NCBI RefSeq assembly: GCF_014648075.1
Contig: NZ_BMQK01000024.1
Span: forward strand, 1-64,000
Direction of reading: 5' to 3'
DNA length: 64,000 nucleotides
From: Streptomyces ruber
Lineage (GTDB): Bacteria; Actinomycetota; Actinomycetes; Streptomycetales; Streptomycetaceae
The stretch's first letter is position 1, and each line of letters opens with the position of its first letter. A program made the translations under genes and the position numbers. Shown in pieces: positions 16,537-24,121 of the stretch. The notes beneath the pieces are model-generated. The model did not search any database, was not told the origin of the DNA, and saw only the letters and a list, made by a program, of their open reading frames with translations.

Positions 16537-16896
16537 ATGCCGGATGCCGAAGACGTACGCCGTATCGCCCTGTCCCTGCCGGACACCATCGAGAAGACCG
16601 CCTGGAACATGCCCACCTTCCGGGTCGCGGGCAAGATGTTCGCCACGCTGCCCGAGGAGGAGACCTCCATGGCGGTCCGCTGCCCGAAGGACGAGCGCGA
16701 CGAGCTCGTCCTGGCGGAGCCCGCCAAGTTCTGGGTCGCCGAGCACGAGGCGTACTCCGCCTGGGTGCGGGTCCGGCTGGCCGCGCTGGAGGACGAGGCG
16801 GAGCTGCGGGACATCCTCGCCGACTCCTGGCGCCAGGCGGCCCCGCCCAGACTGCTGGAGGCCCATCCCCGGCTGGGGCTCCACCTGGCCGAGTGA
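16537..16896 (+). CDS. MmcQ/YjbR-family protein
   Basis: This 119-residue protein matches the MmcQ/YjbR (DUF419) family: VRRIALSLPDTIEKTAWNMPTFRVAGKMFATLPEE ... AVRCPKDERDELVLAEPAKFWVAEH ... GWVRVRL-like core. The family adopts a CyaY-like fold suggested to bind nucleic acid. The ATG at 16537 lies inside a longer open frame starting at GTG 16507, and the shorter start fits the family length. No operon partner is visible. Confidence 0.85.
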   Translation: MPDAEDVRRIALSLPDTIEKTAWNMPTFRVAGKMFATLPEEETSMAVRCPKDERDELVLAEPAKFWVAEHEAYSAWVRVRLAALEDEAELRDILADSWRQAAPPRLLEAHPRLGLHLAE

Positions 16897-17002
16897 CGGG
16901 CGTGCGACCTCGCGCCGACAAACGGATGCGCGATCACCTCCCCGAGTGCGGTATGGTTTCCGTGCACGTTCGGCCGGGGGAAACCCCAGGTCAGACGGGC
17001 AC

Positions 17003-17079
<77 letters not shown>

Positions 17080-17097
17080 GCGATTTCGCGGGTCGAT

Positions 17098-17133
17098 GGC
17101 CGTTTCCGTGGTAACGGAAACGGCCTCCGTCGT
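17098..17133 (+). terminator. Terminator of tRNA-Pro copy 1
   Basis: GGCCGTTTCCGT (17098-17109) pairs perfectly with ACGGAAACGGCC (17114-17125) around a 4-nt loop, followed by TCCGTCGTTT. Confidence 0.8.
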
Positions 17134-17161
17134 TTCTGGCCGGTCAGTAGCTCCTGGCTGG

Positions 17162-18322
17162 TCAGTCCCTCCTGGTGAAGCTCACCTCCGGGTGCTCCGC
17201 CGACGGGCCGTCCAGCAGGGGCTGATCGACGCCCTTGAGGTGGTGGTCGAAGAAGGCCGCCGTGTAGCCGCGTGTGATCTGTTGCGACCGTGTCCCCGAC
17301 AGGGGCTCCTCCGGGGGCAGCAGTCCCAGCTGGTCGCCGAGCACGGGTGTGTCGGTGAAGGTGAAGTGCCCGGAGCCGGCCACGGTCAGCCAGCGCTTCC
17401 AGCCGTCGAGGAGGGGCCAGTTCTCCACCCAGTTCCCGTGGTCGTCCTCGGTACCCACCAGCATGAACGGCCGCCCGCCGAGACCCTCGGCGGGCACCAC
17501 GTCGTGCAGGCCGCCGTCCAGGTCGAGCCCGGCGCGCACCCGCCGGTCGTCCACCATGACGGCCGCCGCGGCGGCGCCGCCGATGGAGTGGCCCGCCATG
17601 CCGATCCGCGTACGGTCGATCATGCCGGCGTGCCGCCAGACCGGGCGGCGGGCGGTGAGCCGGTCGAGGAGGAAGGAGACGTCCTGCGCACGGCCCCGGG
17701 CGACGGTCCCGTACTCGCCCTCGGGTACCTGGTCGCAGGCGGCGCAGGTGAGGAGGCGGCCGCCGGGGAACGCCGCGCCCACGGACTCGTGGGCGTGGTC
17801 GACGGCGGCGACCACGTACCCCCGGCTCGCCAGGTCCTCGGCGAGCGAGGTGAGGGTCGCCCGGTTGAGGGTGAACCCGGGGGACAGCACCACGAGCGGG
17901 AACGACCCCCGTGCGGGACCGGCGCCGGGGCGGGCGTGGGTGCGGGCGCCGCTGAGCGTCTCGGCGGGCACCGCCCCGGACAGCCCCCGGTCCTCCAGGA
18001 ACGCCCGTGCCTCGCCGGTGGTCATGTACGGCGCCGTGCGTCCCTGGCCGGCGCGGGCGGGGTAGTACAGCGACACCATCAGCTCCCGCGCCCCGGCCTC
18101 CGGCACCCAGGGGTCGGGCCGGCCGGTGTCGACCAGGTGCAGGGTGTCGCGGCCCACCGCGAACGGGCCCGTGGGGCGGGGCAGTTCGAGGCGGGCGAGG
18201 TGGTGGGCGCCGGCGGAGGGCGTGTCGACGGGCGTGGGGGCGGCGTGGGCCACGCCCGGGCCGAGGAGGGCCAGGGACAGGCCGAGCAGAGCGGCGGTGG
18301 TGCCGCGGGACAGACGATGCAT
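17162..18322 (-). CDS. Secreted alpha/beta hydrolase (PAF-AH/lipase-like)
   Basis: This 386-residue protein starts at ATG 18322 (MHRLSRGTTAALLGLSLALLGPGVAHA), a Sec signal peptide with AHA cleavage site. The hydrolase core resembles platelet-activating-factor acetylhydrolase and Streptomyces exfoliatus-type lipases: FPLVVLSPGF (oxyanion region), nucleophile elbow GHSIGG, an acidic region VGTEDDHGNW, and late histidine SGHFTFTD. It should be an extracellular lipase or esterase. The open frame extends 14 codons upstream but the signal peptide fixes the start. Its stop lies close to the tRNA-Pro terminator on the other strand. Confidence 0.87.
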   Translation of the reverse strand: MHRLSRGTTAALLGLSLALLGPGVAHAAPTPVDTPSAGAHHLARLELPRPTGPFAVGRDTLHLVDTGRPDPWVPEAGARELMVSLYYPARAGQGRTAPYMTTGEARAFLEDRGLSGAVPAETLSGARTHARPGAGPARGSFPLVVLSPGFTLNRATLTSLAEDLASRGYVVAAVDHAHESVGAAFPGGRLLTCAACDQVPEGEYGTVARGRAQDVSFLLDRLTARRPVWRHAGMIDRTRIGMAGHSIGGAAAAAVMVDDRRVRAGLDLDGGLHDVVPAEGLGGRPFMLVGTEDDHGNWVENWPLLDGWKRWLTVAGSGHFTFTDTPVLGDQLGLLPPEEPLSGTRSQQITRGYTAAFFDHHLKGVDQPLLDGPSAEHPEVSFTRRD

Positions 18323-18564
18323 GCCGCTGACACTAGGCAGCGGACGGCCACGGCCACGTCCCACGCGGAGATGATCCGCCGTCCGACCGAGGAGGGACGC
18401 GCGGGTCCGGGGATCCCCCGACGGTCCGACGCGCGACCCCTGAGGGCATGGGGCGTACCGCCATGTGAGACGGCGGGACGGCGAGCGGAGGAGTGCCCTT
18501 GACGCGGGCGGGAAGGGCGATCGACACTCCAGGGCAGGAACCCTAGTGAATTGGTAGGGAAATC

Positions 18565-18711
18565 ATGCGGAGTCCGGGGTCGGCTGCCGACGGCGCGGTC
18601 CGCGCAGGCCGTCCGGTGCTCCTGCTGACCGTCCGGCGCCACATCGATCTGCTGCGGGTCTGCAGCGCGGCGTCATCTCCGTGCGGCGGCGACGCCGCGG
18701 AAGGTGCCTGA
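18565..18711 (+). CDS. Possible cysteine-type leader peptide
   Basis: A 48-codon reading frame starts at ATG 18565 after GGTAGGGA. Its core RRHIDLLRVCSAA matches the actinobacterial leader-peptide pattern (R-x-H-[IV]-D-L-x-R-[VAT]-x-S-A) found upstream of sulfur and thiol genes, and a second Cys follows a few residues later. It ends 131 bp before the glutathionyl-reductase-like gene on the same strand, the position expected of an attenuator. Family members are often shorter, so translation may begin later (for example at a GTG near residue 18). The recognised motif is direct evidence; attenuation by cysteine supply is inferred. Confidence 0.6.
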   Translation: MRSPGSAADGAVRAGRPVLLLTVRRHIDLLRVCSAASSPCGGDAAEGA

Positions 18712-18842
18712 GGACCGGTCCCACCCGTTCGTTCCCGAGACCGGCGTCTCACCTTCCGGGCCATCTCCCGCCTCCGCCGCCTCTCGGTCCGCTCCATCCG
18801 CGCCATCTGCTCCGTTCGCTCCGTTTCCTCCGAGGGAGACCC

Positions 18843-19724
18843 GTGTACGCCACGTCCCCGATCGCCGCACCGTCCCAGCCCTCCTTCCGCAGCAGGATCG
18901 GAGGCGACGCGCGCAGCGGCTACTACGCCGTGCCGCACCGCTACCGGCTCCACCTGTCACCGTCCTGTCCGGACTGTCTCGAGATCGCCGTCACCCACGG
19001 TCTGCTCGGCCTGGCGGACACCCTCCGGGTCACCTGGCTGCCCGCCGTGCCGGACGCGCCCGACGGGGGGCACCTGGCGCTGCGCCCGCTGTACGAGGCC
19101 AGCTGGCACCAGCACACCGGGCCCGCCGTGCCTCCGGTGCTCAGCGACGGCTGGACCGGACGGATCGTCAGCACGCACGCCCCCGACATCCTGCGGGACC
19201 TGGCCCGGCGCTTCGGCGGACGGGACAACGACCTGCGTCCGCTCGGCGCCGACGAGGAGATACGCACCGTCGGCCGGCTCTGCGAGGGAATCGTCGCGGC
19301 CGTGCGGCGCGCGGAGGAGCCCGGTGCCGACCGTGCGGTGCGCGAGGCCGCGCTCGCCGAACTGCCGGCCGTCCTCGGTGCGCTGGAGGACCGGCTCGCC
19401 GTCCGCGACCACGTGCTCGGCGACCGGCTGTCCGCGGCCGACGTGCGGCTGTGGGTGACCCTGGTGCGGCTGGACCTGGTGCACGCCGGGCACCTGGACG
19501 CGGCCGCGGTGCGCCGTGTCGCCGGTCATCCGCGGCTGTGGGCGTACGCGCGCCGGCTGGCGGAGCTGCCCGCGTTCGGCGCGCTCCTCGACGTGGACGG
19601 GATGACACGCAGGTGGCACGCGCGGTGCGGGTGCGCCGGGGATGCGGACCGGACGGCCGGGCGCATCGTGGACTGGGCGGCGTACGCGCCCTCGCGGGCG
19701 CCCGAGCCCGAGCCGGTGCGCTGA
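18843..19724 (+). CDS. ECM4/YqjG-like glutathione S-transferase family protein
   Basis: This 293-residue protein resembles glutathionyl (mycothiol)-hydroquinone reductases: a thioredoxin-like N-terminal half with YRLHLSPSCPDCLEIAVTHGLLGL, where the first Cys of CPDC replaces CPWAHR of typical members. DGWTGRIVSTHAPDILRDLARRF follows, the usual 'RIVSNESADILR' block, then an all-helical C-terminal domain (DHVLGDRLSAADVRLWVTLVRLD). Actinobacteria lack glutathione, so the thiol may be mycothiol. GTG 18843 follows GGGAG. A possible cysteine-type leader peptide lies upstream, consistent with thiol-responsive control. The CPDC motif makes it an unusual branch. Confidence 0.78.
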   Translation: MYATSPIAAPSQPSFRSRIGGDARSGYYAVPHRYRLHLSPSCPDCLEIAVTHGLLGLADTLRVTWLPAVPDAPDGGHLALRPLYEASWHQHTGPAVPPVLSDGWTGRIVSTHAPDILRDLARRFGGRDNDLRPLGADEEIRTVGRLCEGIVAAVRRAEEPGADRAVREAALAELPAVLGALEDRLAVRDHVLGDRLSAADVRLWVTLVRLDLVHAGHLDAAAVRRVAGHPRLWAYARRLAELPAFGALLDVDGMTRRWHARCGCAGDADRTAGRIVDWAAYAPSRAPEPEPVR

Positions 19725-19746
19725 GACCTCACGCGCCGCGGAACGC

Positions 19747-19788
19747 CGAACGGGCGCGGGCGCCGAAGCGGCGCTCCGCGCCCGTTCG
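19747..19788. terminator. Bidirectional terminator hairpin
   Basis: CGAACGGGCGCGG (19747-19759) pairs with CCGCGCCCGTTCG (19776-19788), and an inner GCGCC/GGCGC pair extends the stem. It lies between convergent genes (the ECM4-like gene and the NUDIX gene). Confidence 0.8.
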
Positions 19789-19840
19789 CGGCGGACACGG
19801 TACGTACGGACGGGTAACGGACGGACAGGGACGGCTCGGG

Positions 19841-20377
19841 TCAGGACAGGCAGCCGACGTGCGCGAGCGCCTGCTTCAACAGGACGCCCTGGCCGCCCGG
19901 CATCTCGTTCTGCACCACGGCCGAGGCGGCCTCCTGCGGGCTGAACCATTCCAGGTCGAGGGCGTCCTGGCGGGGCCGGCAGTCACCGCTGACCGGGACG
20001 ATGTAGGCGAGGGCCACCGCATGCTGCCGCGGGTCGTGGAAGGGTGTGATGCCCTGGGTCGGGAAGTACTCCGCGACCGTGAACGGCTGGAGGGAGGGCG
20101 CCACCCGGGGCAGCGCCACCGGGCCGAGATCCTTCTCCAGGTGGCGCAGGAGGGCGTCGCGGACCCGCTCGTGGTGCAGCACCCGGCCGGAGACCAGTGT
20201 GCGGCTGACCGTTCCGTCCGGCCCGATGCGCAGCAGCAGGCCGACGCTGACGACTTCGCCGCTGTCGTCGACGCGCACCGGGACGGCGTTCACGTACAGG
20301 ATCGGCATCCTGCCGCGCGTCGTCTCGAGGTCGTCCGTACTCAACCAGCCGGGCGTGGTTTCGGTCATGTCAGACAT
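19841..20377 (-). CDS. NUDIX-hydrolase-like protein (DUF4916)
   Basis: This 178-residue protein resembles the DUF4916/NUDIX group: MPILYVNAVPVRVDDSGEVVSVGLLLRIG at the start of the fold, SGRVLHHERVRDALLRHLEKDLG in the Nudix-box region (the canonical GX5EX7REUXEEXGU is degraded) and YFPTQGITPFHDPRQHAVALAYIVPV. Loss of most Nudix-box glutamates makes pyrophosphatase activity doubtful. The start at ATG 20377 (MSDMTETTPGW) is preferred over farther upstream codons. It sits just downstream, on the same strand, of the ruined hmuT-like gene. Confidence 0.75.
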   Translation of the reverse strand: MSDMTETTPGWLSTDDLETTRGRMPILYVNAVPVRVDDSGEVVSVGLLLRIGPDGTVSRTLVSGRVLHHERVRDALLRHLEKDLGPVALPRVAPSLQPFTVAEYFPTQGITPFHDPRQHAVALAYIVPVSGDCRPRQDALDLEWFSPQEAASAVVQNEMPGGQGVLLKQALAHVGCLS

Positions 20378-20454
20378 TGAATGATCGTACTTTCCGGGCG
20401 CCCCGTTTTTCCGCGCATCGCCGCACATCGATCCAGGTCACATATGCCACGCGG

Positions 20455-21485
20455 TCACGTCGCGTGGATGCGGTCCACCAGGATGTCGATGACCAGGGGA
20501 GTACGCGGGCCGAAGCCGAGGAGCACCCCGTCCTCCAGGCCGACCACGCGGCGGTCCGGACCGGCCGGGGTCTGGGCGATGCCGGGGACCTCCATGAGCC
20601 CGTCCACGCCGCCGACGGACTCCAGGCCCTTGGTCATCATCAGGATCACGTCCGGCTCGGCCTTGACCAGGGCCTAGCTGGTGATCGGGGTGAAGGGCCC
20701 GTCCAGGCCGGACTCCTCGCCGGCGTCCACCGCGCCCGCGGCCTCGACGAGCGAGTCCGCGCCGGAGCCCTCGCCGCCGATCAGGTAGACGGCGGCGCTG
20801 CCCCGCATGGAGAGGAAGGCGACCTCGGGGCGGCTGCCCTCGGGCACGGCCGCCCGGGCCGCGGCGAGTTCGCCGTCGATGCGCGCGTTGAGGGCCTCGC
20901 CCGCGGCGGGGACGCCGAGGGCCTCGGCGATCCGGGTCGTACGGGTGGACACGCCCGAGAGCTCGGTGGCCGGATCCAGCACGACCACCGGGACGCCGGC
21001 GTCGCGGATCTGGTCGATGGCCTCGTCGGGACCGATGTCGGTGCCGGCCGGCACCACCGTCGGCTTCAGCGAGAGCACGCTCTCCGCGCTCACGTCGTGG
21101 GCCTTCGTCACCAGCGGCAGCTCCTTCGCCTCCTCGAACGTGGCCGTGACGTCGCGTCCGACGACACGCTCGCCCAGCCCGAGGGTGAACACGATCTCCG
21201 CGACACCGCCGTTGAGCGGCAGGATGCGCGAGACGTCCGCCACGGTGACCTTCCGTCCGTCGGAGGAGCCGACGGTGACGGGCAGTCCGGGAATGGGGGC
21301 CCCGCCCTCCAGCGGCACGATCGTGTTCTCGTCGAGCCGCTCGCGCGCGGCGGACCCGCTGCCCGCCCCGTCACCGGGGGCGCCGCCGCCCCCCGCAGCC
21401 GGTGAGCAGGACCGCCAGGGAGAGCAGCAGAGCGGCGACACCCGTGCGGGGCGCGGGGCGTTCGGTCTTTTCCTGGGCTGCGCAT
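20455..21485 (-). pseudogene. Decayed heme ABC-transporter substrate-binding lipoprotein (HmuT-like)
   Basis: The body of an HmuT/FecB-type protein is clear: VADVSRILPLNGGVAEIVFTLGLGERVVGRDVTATF, KAHDVSAESVLSLKPTVV, RDAGVPVVVLDPA and SMRGSAAVYLIGGEGSGADSLVEAAGA. It stops at an in-frame TAG (20674-20676) inside FTPITS*ALVKAEPDVILMM, where intact relatives read SEALVKA. The same frame then continues KGLESVGGVDGLMEVPGIAQTPAGPDRRVV to TGA 20455. The lipoprotein signal (LLLSLAVLLTGCGG) is in a different frame from the mature part, switching in a G-rich run near 21392, and the candidate ATG (21485) is in yet another frame. No permease or ATPase gene follows. It is a multiply mutated pseudogene of heme/hemin uptake. 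Confidence 0.88.
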
Positions 21486-21499
21486 CGCTCGGGAACTTC

Positions 21500-21987
21500 C
21501 TCTCACGGTCCGAATCATGTCGCCGGCCACCTCAGGTTGGGCGGCACCTTCGCGGTCGGGCTCACCGTCGACGCGCGGGACGAGTTCACCGACTGCTTCG
21601 AGGCCACGTGCGTGCTCGCCACGCGCGCCGACCACACGCTGTCCGGCGACCGCTCGCAGGACGTCAAGGTGCCGGTGAGCTTCGTTCGTGGGCCAGCCCC
21701 CTGTCGACACCGACCCCGACACCGGCGGCGGGAACGGGACCGGCGGCACGGACGGCGGCGGCAACGGCAGCCCCGGCGGAACGGGCTCCGCGGGCGGGGC
21801 CGGTGGCACCGGTGGTACCGGCGATACCGCAGGGAACACAGCCACGGTCGACAACACGGCCGGCGGCAGCCTCGCCTCCACCGGCACCACCGCCCTGACC
21901 CTGGCCCCGGTGGCCGCGCTGCTCACGGCGGCGGGCTGGTTCGCGTACCGCCGCAGCCACCTCAGCACCCGGGGAGCCGCGGACTGA
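21500..21987 (+). pseudogene. C-terminal remnant of an HtaA-type LAXTG-anchored surface protein
   Basis: The first legible part (about 21530-21685) reads GGTFAVGLTVDARDEFTDCFEATCV followed by TRADHTLSGDRSQDVKVPVSF, the disulfide-containing domain common near the C-terminus of streptomycete HtaA/heme-associated proteins (neocarzinostatin-like). A +1 shift near 21688 moves the frame to VGQPPVDTDPDTGGGNG, then a Gly/Thr-rich wall-spanning linker and a sorting signal: LASTG, hydrophobic TALTLAPVAALLTAAGWFAY, then RRS. LAXTG is the motif of class E sortases. The N-terminal, heme-binding part and start codon are missing. Together with the adjacent hmuT remnant it marks a deleted heme-acquisition locus. 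Confidence 0.75.
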
Positions 21988-22012
21988 CCGTCCGGGGAAC
22001 CGAGGAACAGAA

Positions 22013-22060
22013 GCATGCGGAAGGCGGAGTTCCCCGCGGGGAGCTCCGCCTTCCGCATGC
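22013..22060. terminator. 48-bp near-perfect palindrome between convergent genes
   Basis: Arms 22013-22036 and 22037-22060 are fully complementary over 24 bp except for one G-T wobble, beginning with GCATGCGGAAGGCGGAG. There is essentially no loop, so RNA would fold with a 4-nt turn in CCCCGCGGGG. It lies between the surface-protein remnant and the HhH gene and is probably a bidirectional terminator. Confidence 0.7.
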
Positions 22061-22079
22061 TCTGCGCCGGCCGGACCCG

Positions 22080-22718
22080 TCACCCCGCCCGGCGCAGACA
22101 CTCCTCGGCCGCGTGCCTGTCGAGCGCCACGCGCACCAGCGCGGCCGCCAGGACCGCCGGTTCGGTCCGGCCCGCGCGCTCCAGCAACCGCCGAGGGTCG
22201 TCCGGCAGTCCGAGCCGGCGCGCACCGGCCAGCGCCTTGCCGTCGAGGTACGGGGCCGCCTCCGGCCACACCCGCTGCGCCTCGCGCAGGAAGATGGCGG
22301 CACCGGCCGGGCCGATGCCGGGCACCTCCTGGAGCAGCCGTTCCAGCCCGGCCACGTCCCCGTCGGCCTCCTTCCGCAGCCGCCGCAGGTCGCCGCCCCA
22401 ACGGTCCAGTACCAGCCGCGCACCGTCCCCGAGCTGCGTGGACGTGCGCTCGTCGTACCGCCGGTAGCCACCGCGGCCCAGCGCGTCCACGCGCTGCTGC
22501 CAGCTCGCCGAGGCCATGGCGCGCGGACTGCCGAAGCCCGCCTCGAACAGGGCCCGGGCGGCCGCGAGCGCGGTCGTACCGCGGATGCGGGCGCTGAGCA
22601 GGGACGCCAGGACGAGGAGGCGGTACAACGGCTGGGGCGTGTTCCTCAGCCGGATGCCCGCCTCCTCGGCGTAGGTGCGGCCCTCGGCGGCGGTCAGCTC
22701 CTGGACGATCCGGTCCAT
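22080..22718 (-). CDS. HhH-GPD-like DNA glycosylase/endonuclease III homologue
   Basis: This 212-residue helical protein has a helix-hairpin-helix (LLQEVPGIGPAGAAIFLREAQRVWP), an early SLLSARIRGTTALAAARALF segment typical of endonuclease III-like folds, and a short C-terminus. The catalytic Lys and Asp of EndoIII (LPGVGxKTA...VDTH) are not conserved: PAGAA replaces the Lys position, and there is no 4Fe-4S cysteine cluster. Activity is therefore uncertain; it may bind rather than cut DNA. The ATG at 22718 follows GGGAGAAGG. It is the last gene of a same-strand run whiB-dps-DUF3140-HhH. Confidence 0.72.
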   Translation of the reverse strand: MDRIVQELTAAEGRTYAEEAGIRLRNTPQPLYRLLVLASLLSARIRGTTALAAARALFEAGFGSPRAMASASWQQRVDALGRGGYRRYDERTSTQLGDGARLVLDRWGGDLRRLRKEADGDVAGLERLLQEVPGIGPAGAAIFLREAQRVWPEAAPYLDGKALAGARRLGLPDDPRRLLERAGRTEPAVLAAALVRVALDRHAAEECLRRAG

Positions 22719-22757
22719 GGCCACCTTCTCCCTGCCGCCGGTGCCTCTCCGTCGCCG

Positions 22758-23108
22758 TTACGTCCGCGGTGCCCTCAGCGGATCGTGGCCCAGCGACATC
22801 AGGTGGTGGCGGCGGAGCGTGTCGTGCCCGTCCTCGTTCTCCGGCTCGTCCGCCAGGTCCACCTGGGACAGGATCTCGTCCACGACGTGGCGCATCACGT
22901 CGACGTCATGGTCCGTCAGGTCCATGCGCCGCTTCTGCAGGATGGCCAGCACCTGCCGGCCGATCTCGCCGCCCGCCCGGTCGGGGAGCGGCTCGACGTC
23001 CTCTCCGGCGTCGTGCACCCGCAGCCAGTCCGCCAGCTCCGGGGACGGCATGTTCACCACGCGGTGGAAGTCGTTCCACAGCGCGTCGAGTTCCAGGGCG
23101 TCGGCCAT
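22758..23108 (-). CDS. DUF3140 family protein
   Basis: This 116-residue acidic protein matches DUF3140: LWNDFHRVVNMPSPELADWLRVHDAGED ... GRQVLAILQKRRMDLTDHDVDVMRHVVDEI. Relatives often occur beside stress genes. ATG 23108 has AAGGGGC upstream. The gene lies 50 bp after dps and 39 bp before the HhH gene, suggesting one transcript. No biochemical function is known to me; a DNA-protection role is inferred from context only. Confidence 0.8.
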   Translation of the reverse strand: MADALELDALWNDFHRVVNMPSPELADWLRVHDAGEDVEPLPDRAGGEIGRQVLAILQKRRMDLTDHDVDVMRHVVDEILSQVDLADEPENEDGHDTLRRHHLMSLGHDPLRAPRT

Positions 23109-23158
23109 GAGGTGCCCCTTTCGTGCAAGTACCGGGAAGTGCGGTGCGCGGTCGTCCG

Positions 23159-23638
23159 TCAGTCGCGCGGGTAGTCCTCGGCCTGGAACATCCACCGCTG
23201 CTTCTCCAGGTCGGCCGTGATGGCGATCAGCAGGTCCTGGGTGACCGGGTCGGACTCCTCCGTGACGGCGATGCGCTCGCGCAGCCGCCTGATCGCCGAC
23301 TCCAGCGTCTCCACCATGAGCGACACGACCTCGGTGTCCCGCAGCCAGCCGTCCTTGGTGCTCGGCAGGGCGAAGCGGGACGCGATCGTCTCCGGGCGGC
23401 CGTCCGGCGCGACACCGATCGCCGCCGCGCGCTCGGCCACGGTGTCGGAGTACGAGCGGGCGGTGTCGACCACCTCGTCGAGCTGCAGGTGGATCGAGCG
23501 GAACCGCGGTCCCACGATGTTCCAGTGGGCCTGCTTCCCGACGAGCGAGATTCCCAGCAGATCGACCAGCGTGTCCTGCAGGGTCTCCCCGGTCTTCCCG
23601 CGGGCGGGTTCCGGGAGGGTGCTCGTCACTTCGGTCAT
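23159..23638 (-). CDS. dps: Dps-family DNA-protection ferritin
   Basis: This 159-residue four-helix protein carries the inter-subunit ferroxidase ligands of Dps: H in KQAHWNIVGPRF, H and D/E in SIHLQLDEVVD, and a tail ending QAEDYPRD. It should form a dodecamer that stores iron and shields DNA from peroxide. ATG 23638 overlaps the stop of the upstream whiB-like gene (ATGA), so they are co-translated. The N-terminal 14 residues (TEVTSTLPEPARGK) are extended and weakly basic. Confidence 0.92.
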   Translation of the reverse strand: MTEVTSTLPEPARGKTGETLQDTLVDLLGISLVGKQAHWNIVGPRFRSIHLQLDEVVDTARSYSDTVAERAAAIGVAPDGRPETIASRFALPSTKDGWLRDTEVVSLMVETLESAIRRLRERIAVTEESDPVTQDLLIAITADLEKQRWMFQAEDYPRD

Positions 23639-23910
23639 GGTGTGCTGCTCCTCATCGCTTCGGGCCGGGGCTCACTCGTGTCCCCGGCGGTACGGAGCAG
23701 TGCGGCGCGCTCGTCCTCCGAGAGGCCGCCCCACACCCCGGACACCCGGCCGCCGCCGAGTGCCCAGGACAGGCACTCGCCGATCACCGGGCAGTCGGCG
23801 CAGATGCGTTTGGCGGCGGCGATGTCGTCCAGCGCCGGTCCCGAAGTGCCCACGGGGAAGAACAGGTCGGGGTCCTCTCCCACGCAGGCGGCGTGCCGCA
23901 ACCACTCCAT
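23635..23910 (-). CDS. WhiB-like Fe-S regulator
   Basis: This 91-residue Wbl protein starts at ATG 23910. Four Fe-S cysteines are present: C9 in HAAC, then C37-x2-C40-x5-C46 in ICADCPVIGEC. The turn motif GVWGGLS and the basic C-terminus of the family follow, although the tail (TAGDTSEPRPEAMRSSTP) is much less basic than usual. Wbl proteins bind sigma-A and sense oxidants or NO through the 4Fe-4S cluster. Its stop overlaps the dps start, so a redox-sensing regulator is directly coupled to a DNA-protection ferritin. Confidence 0.92.
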   Translation of the reverse strand: MEWLRHAACVGEDPDLFFPVGTSGPALDDIAAAKRICADCPVIGECLSWALGGGRVSGVWGGLSEDERAALLRTAGDTSEPRPEAMRSSTP

Positions 23911-24121
23911 GGAAGCGCGGGTGCCCAGCACTTTTGGCGGGAAACACACCCGGCGCACACGGCGCGCGGGTGCCGCGCACGGGGAGGCTGTTCCGGCTGG
24001 CCGACCGTCCGCCCGCCCGCGGCCCGCGGCCCGCTCCCGCCGGGACGGTCCGCACCGCGTGCGTCACCTGGCGAGACGGTCCGCCCCGCACAGTTAGGTG
24101 GGCATAGCATCAGTGTCTGCC

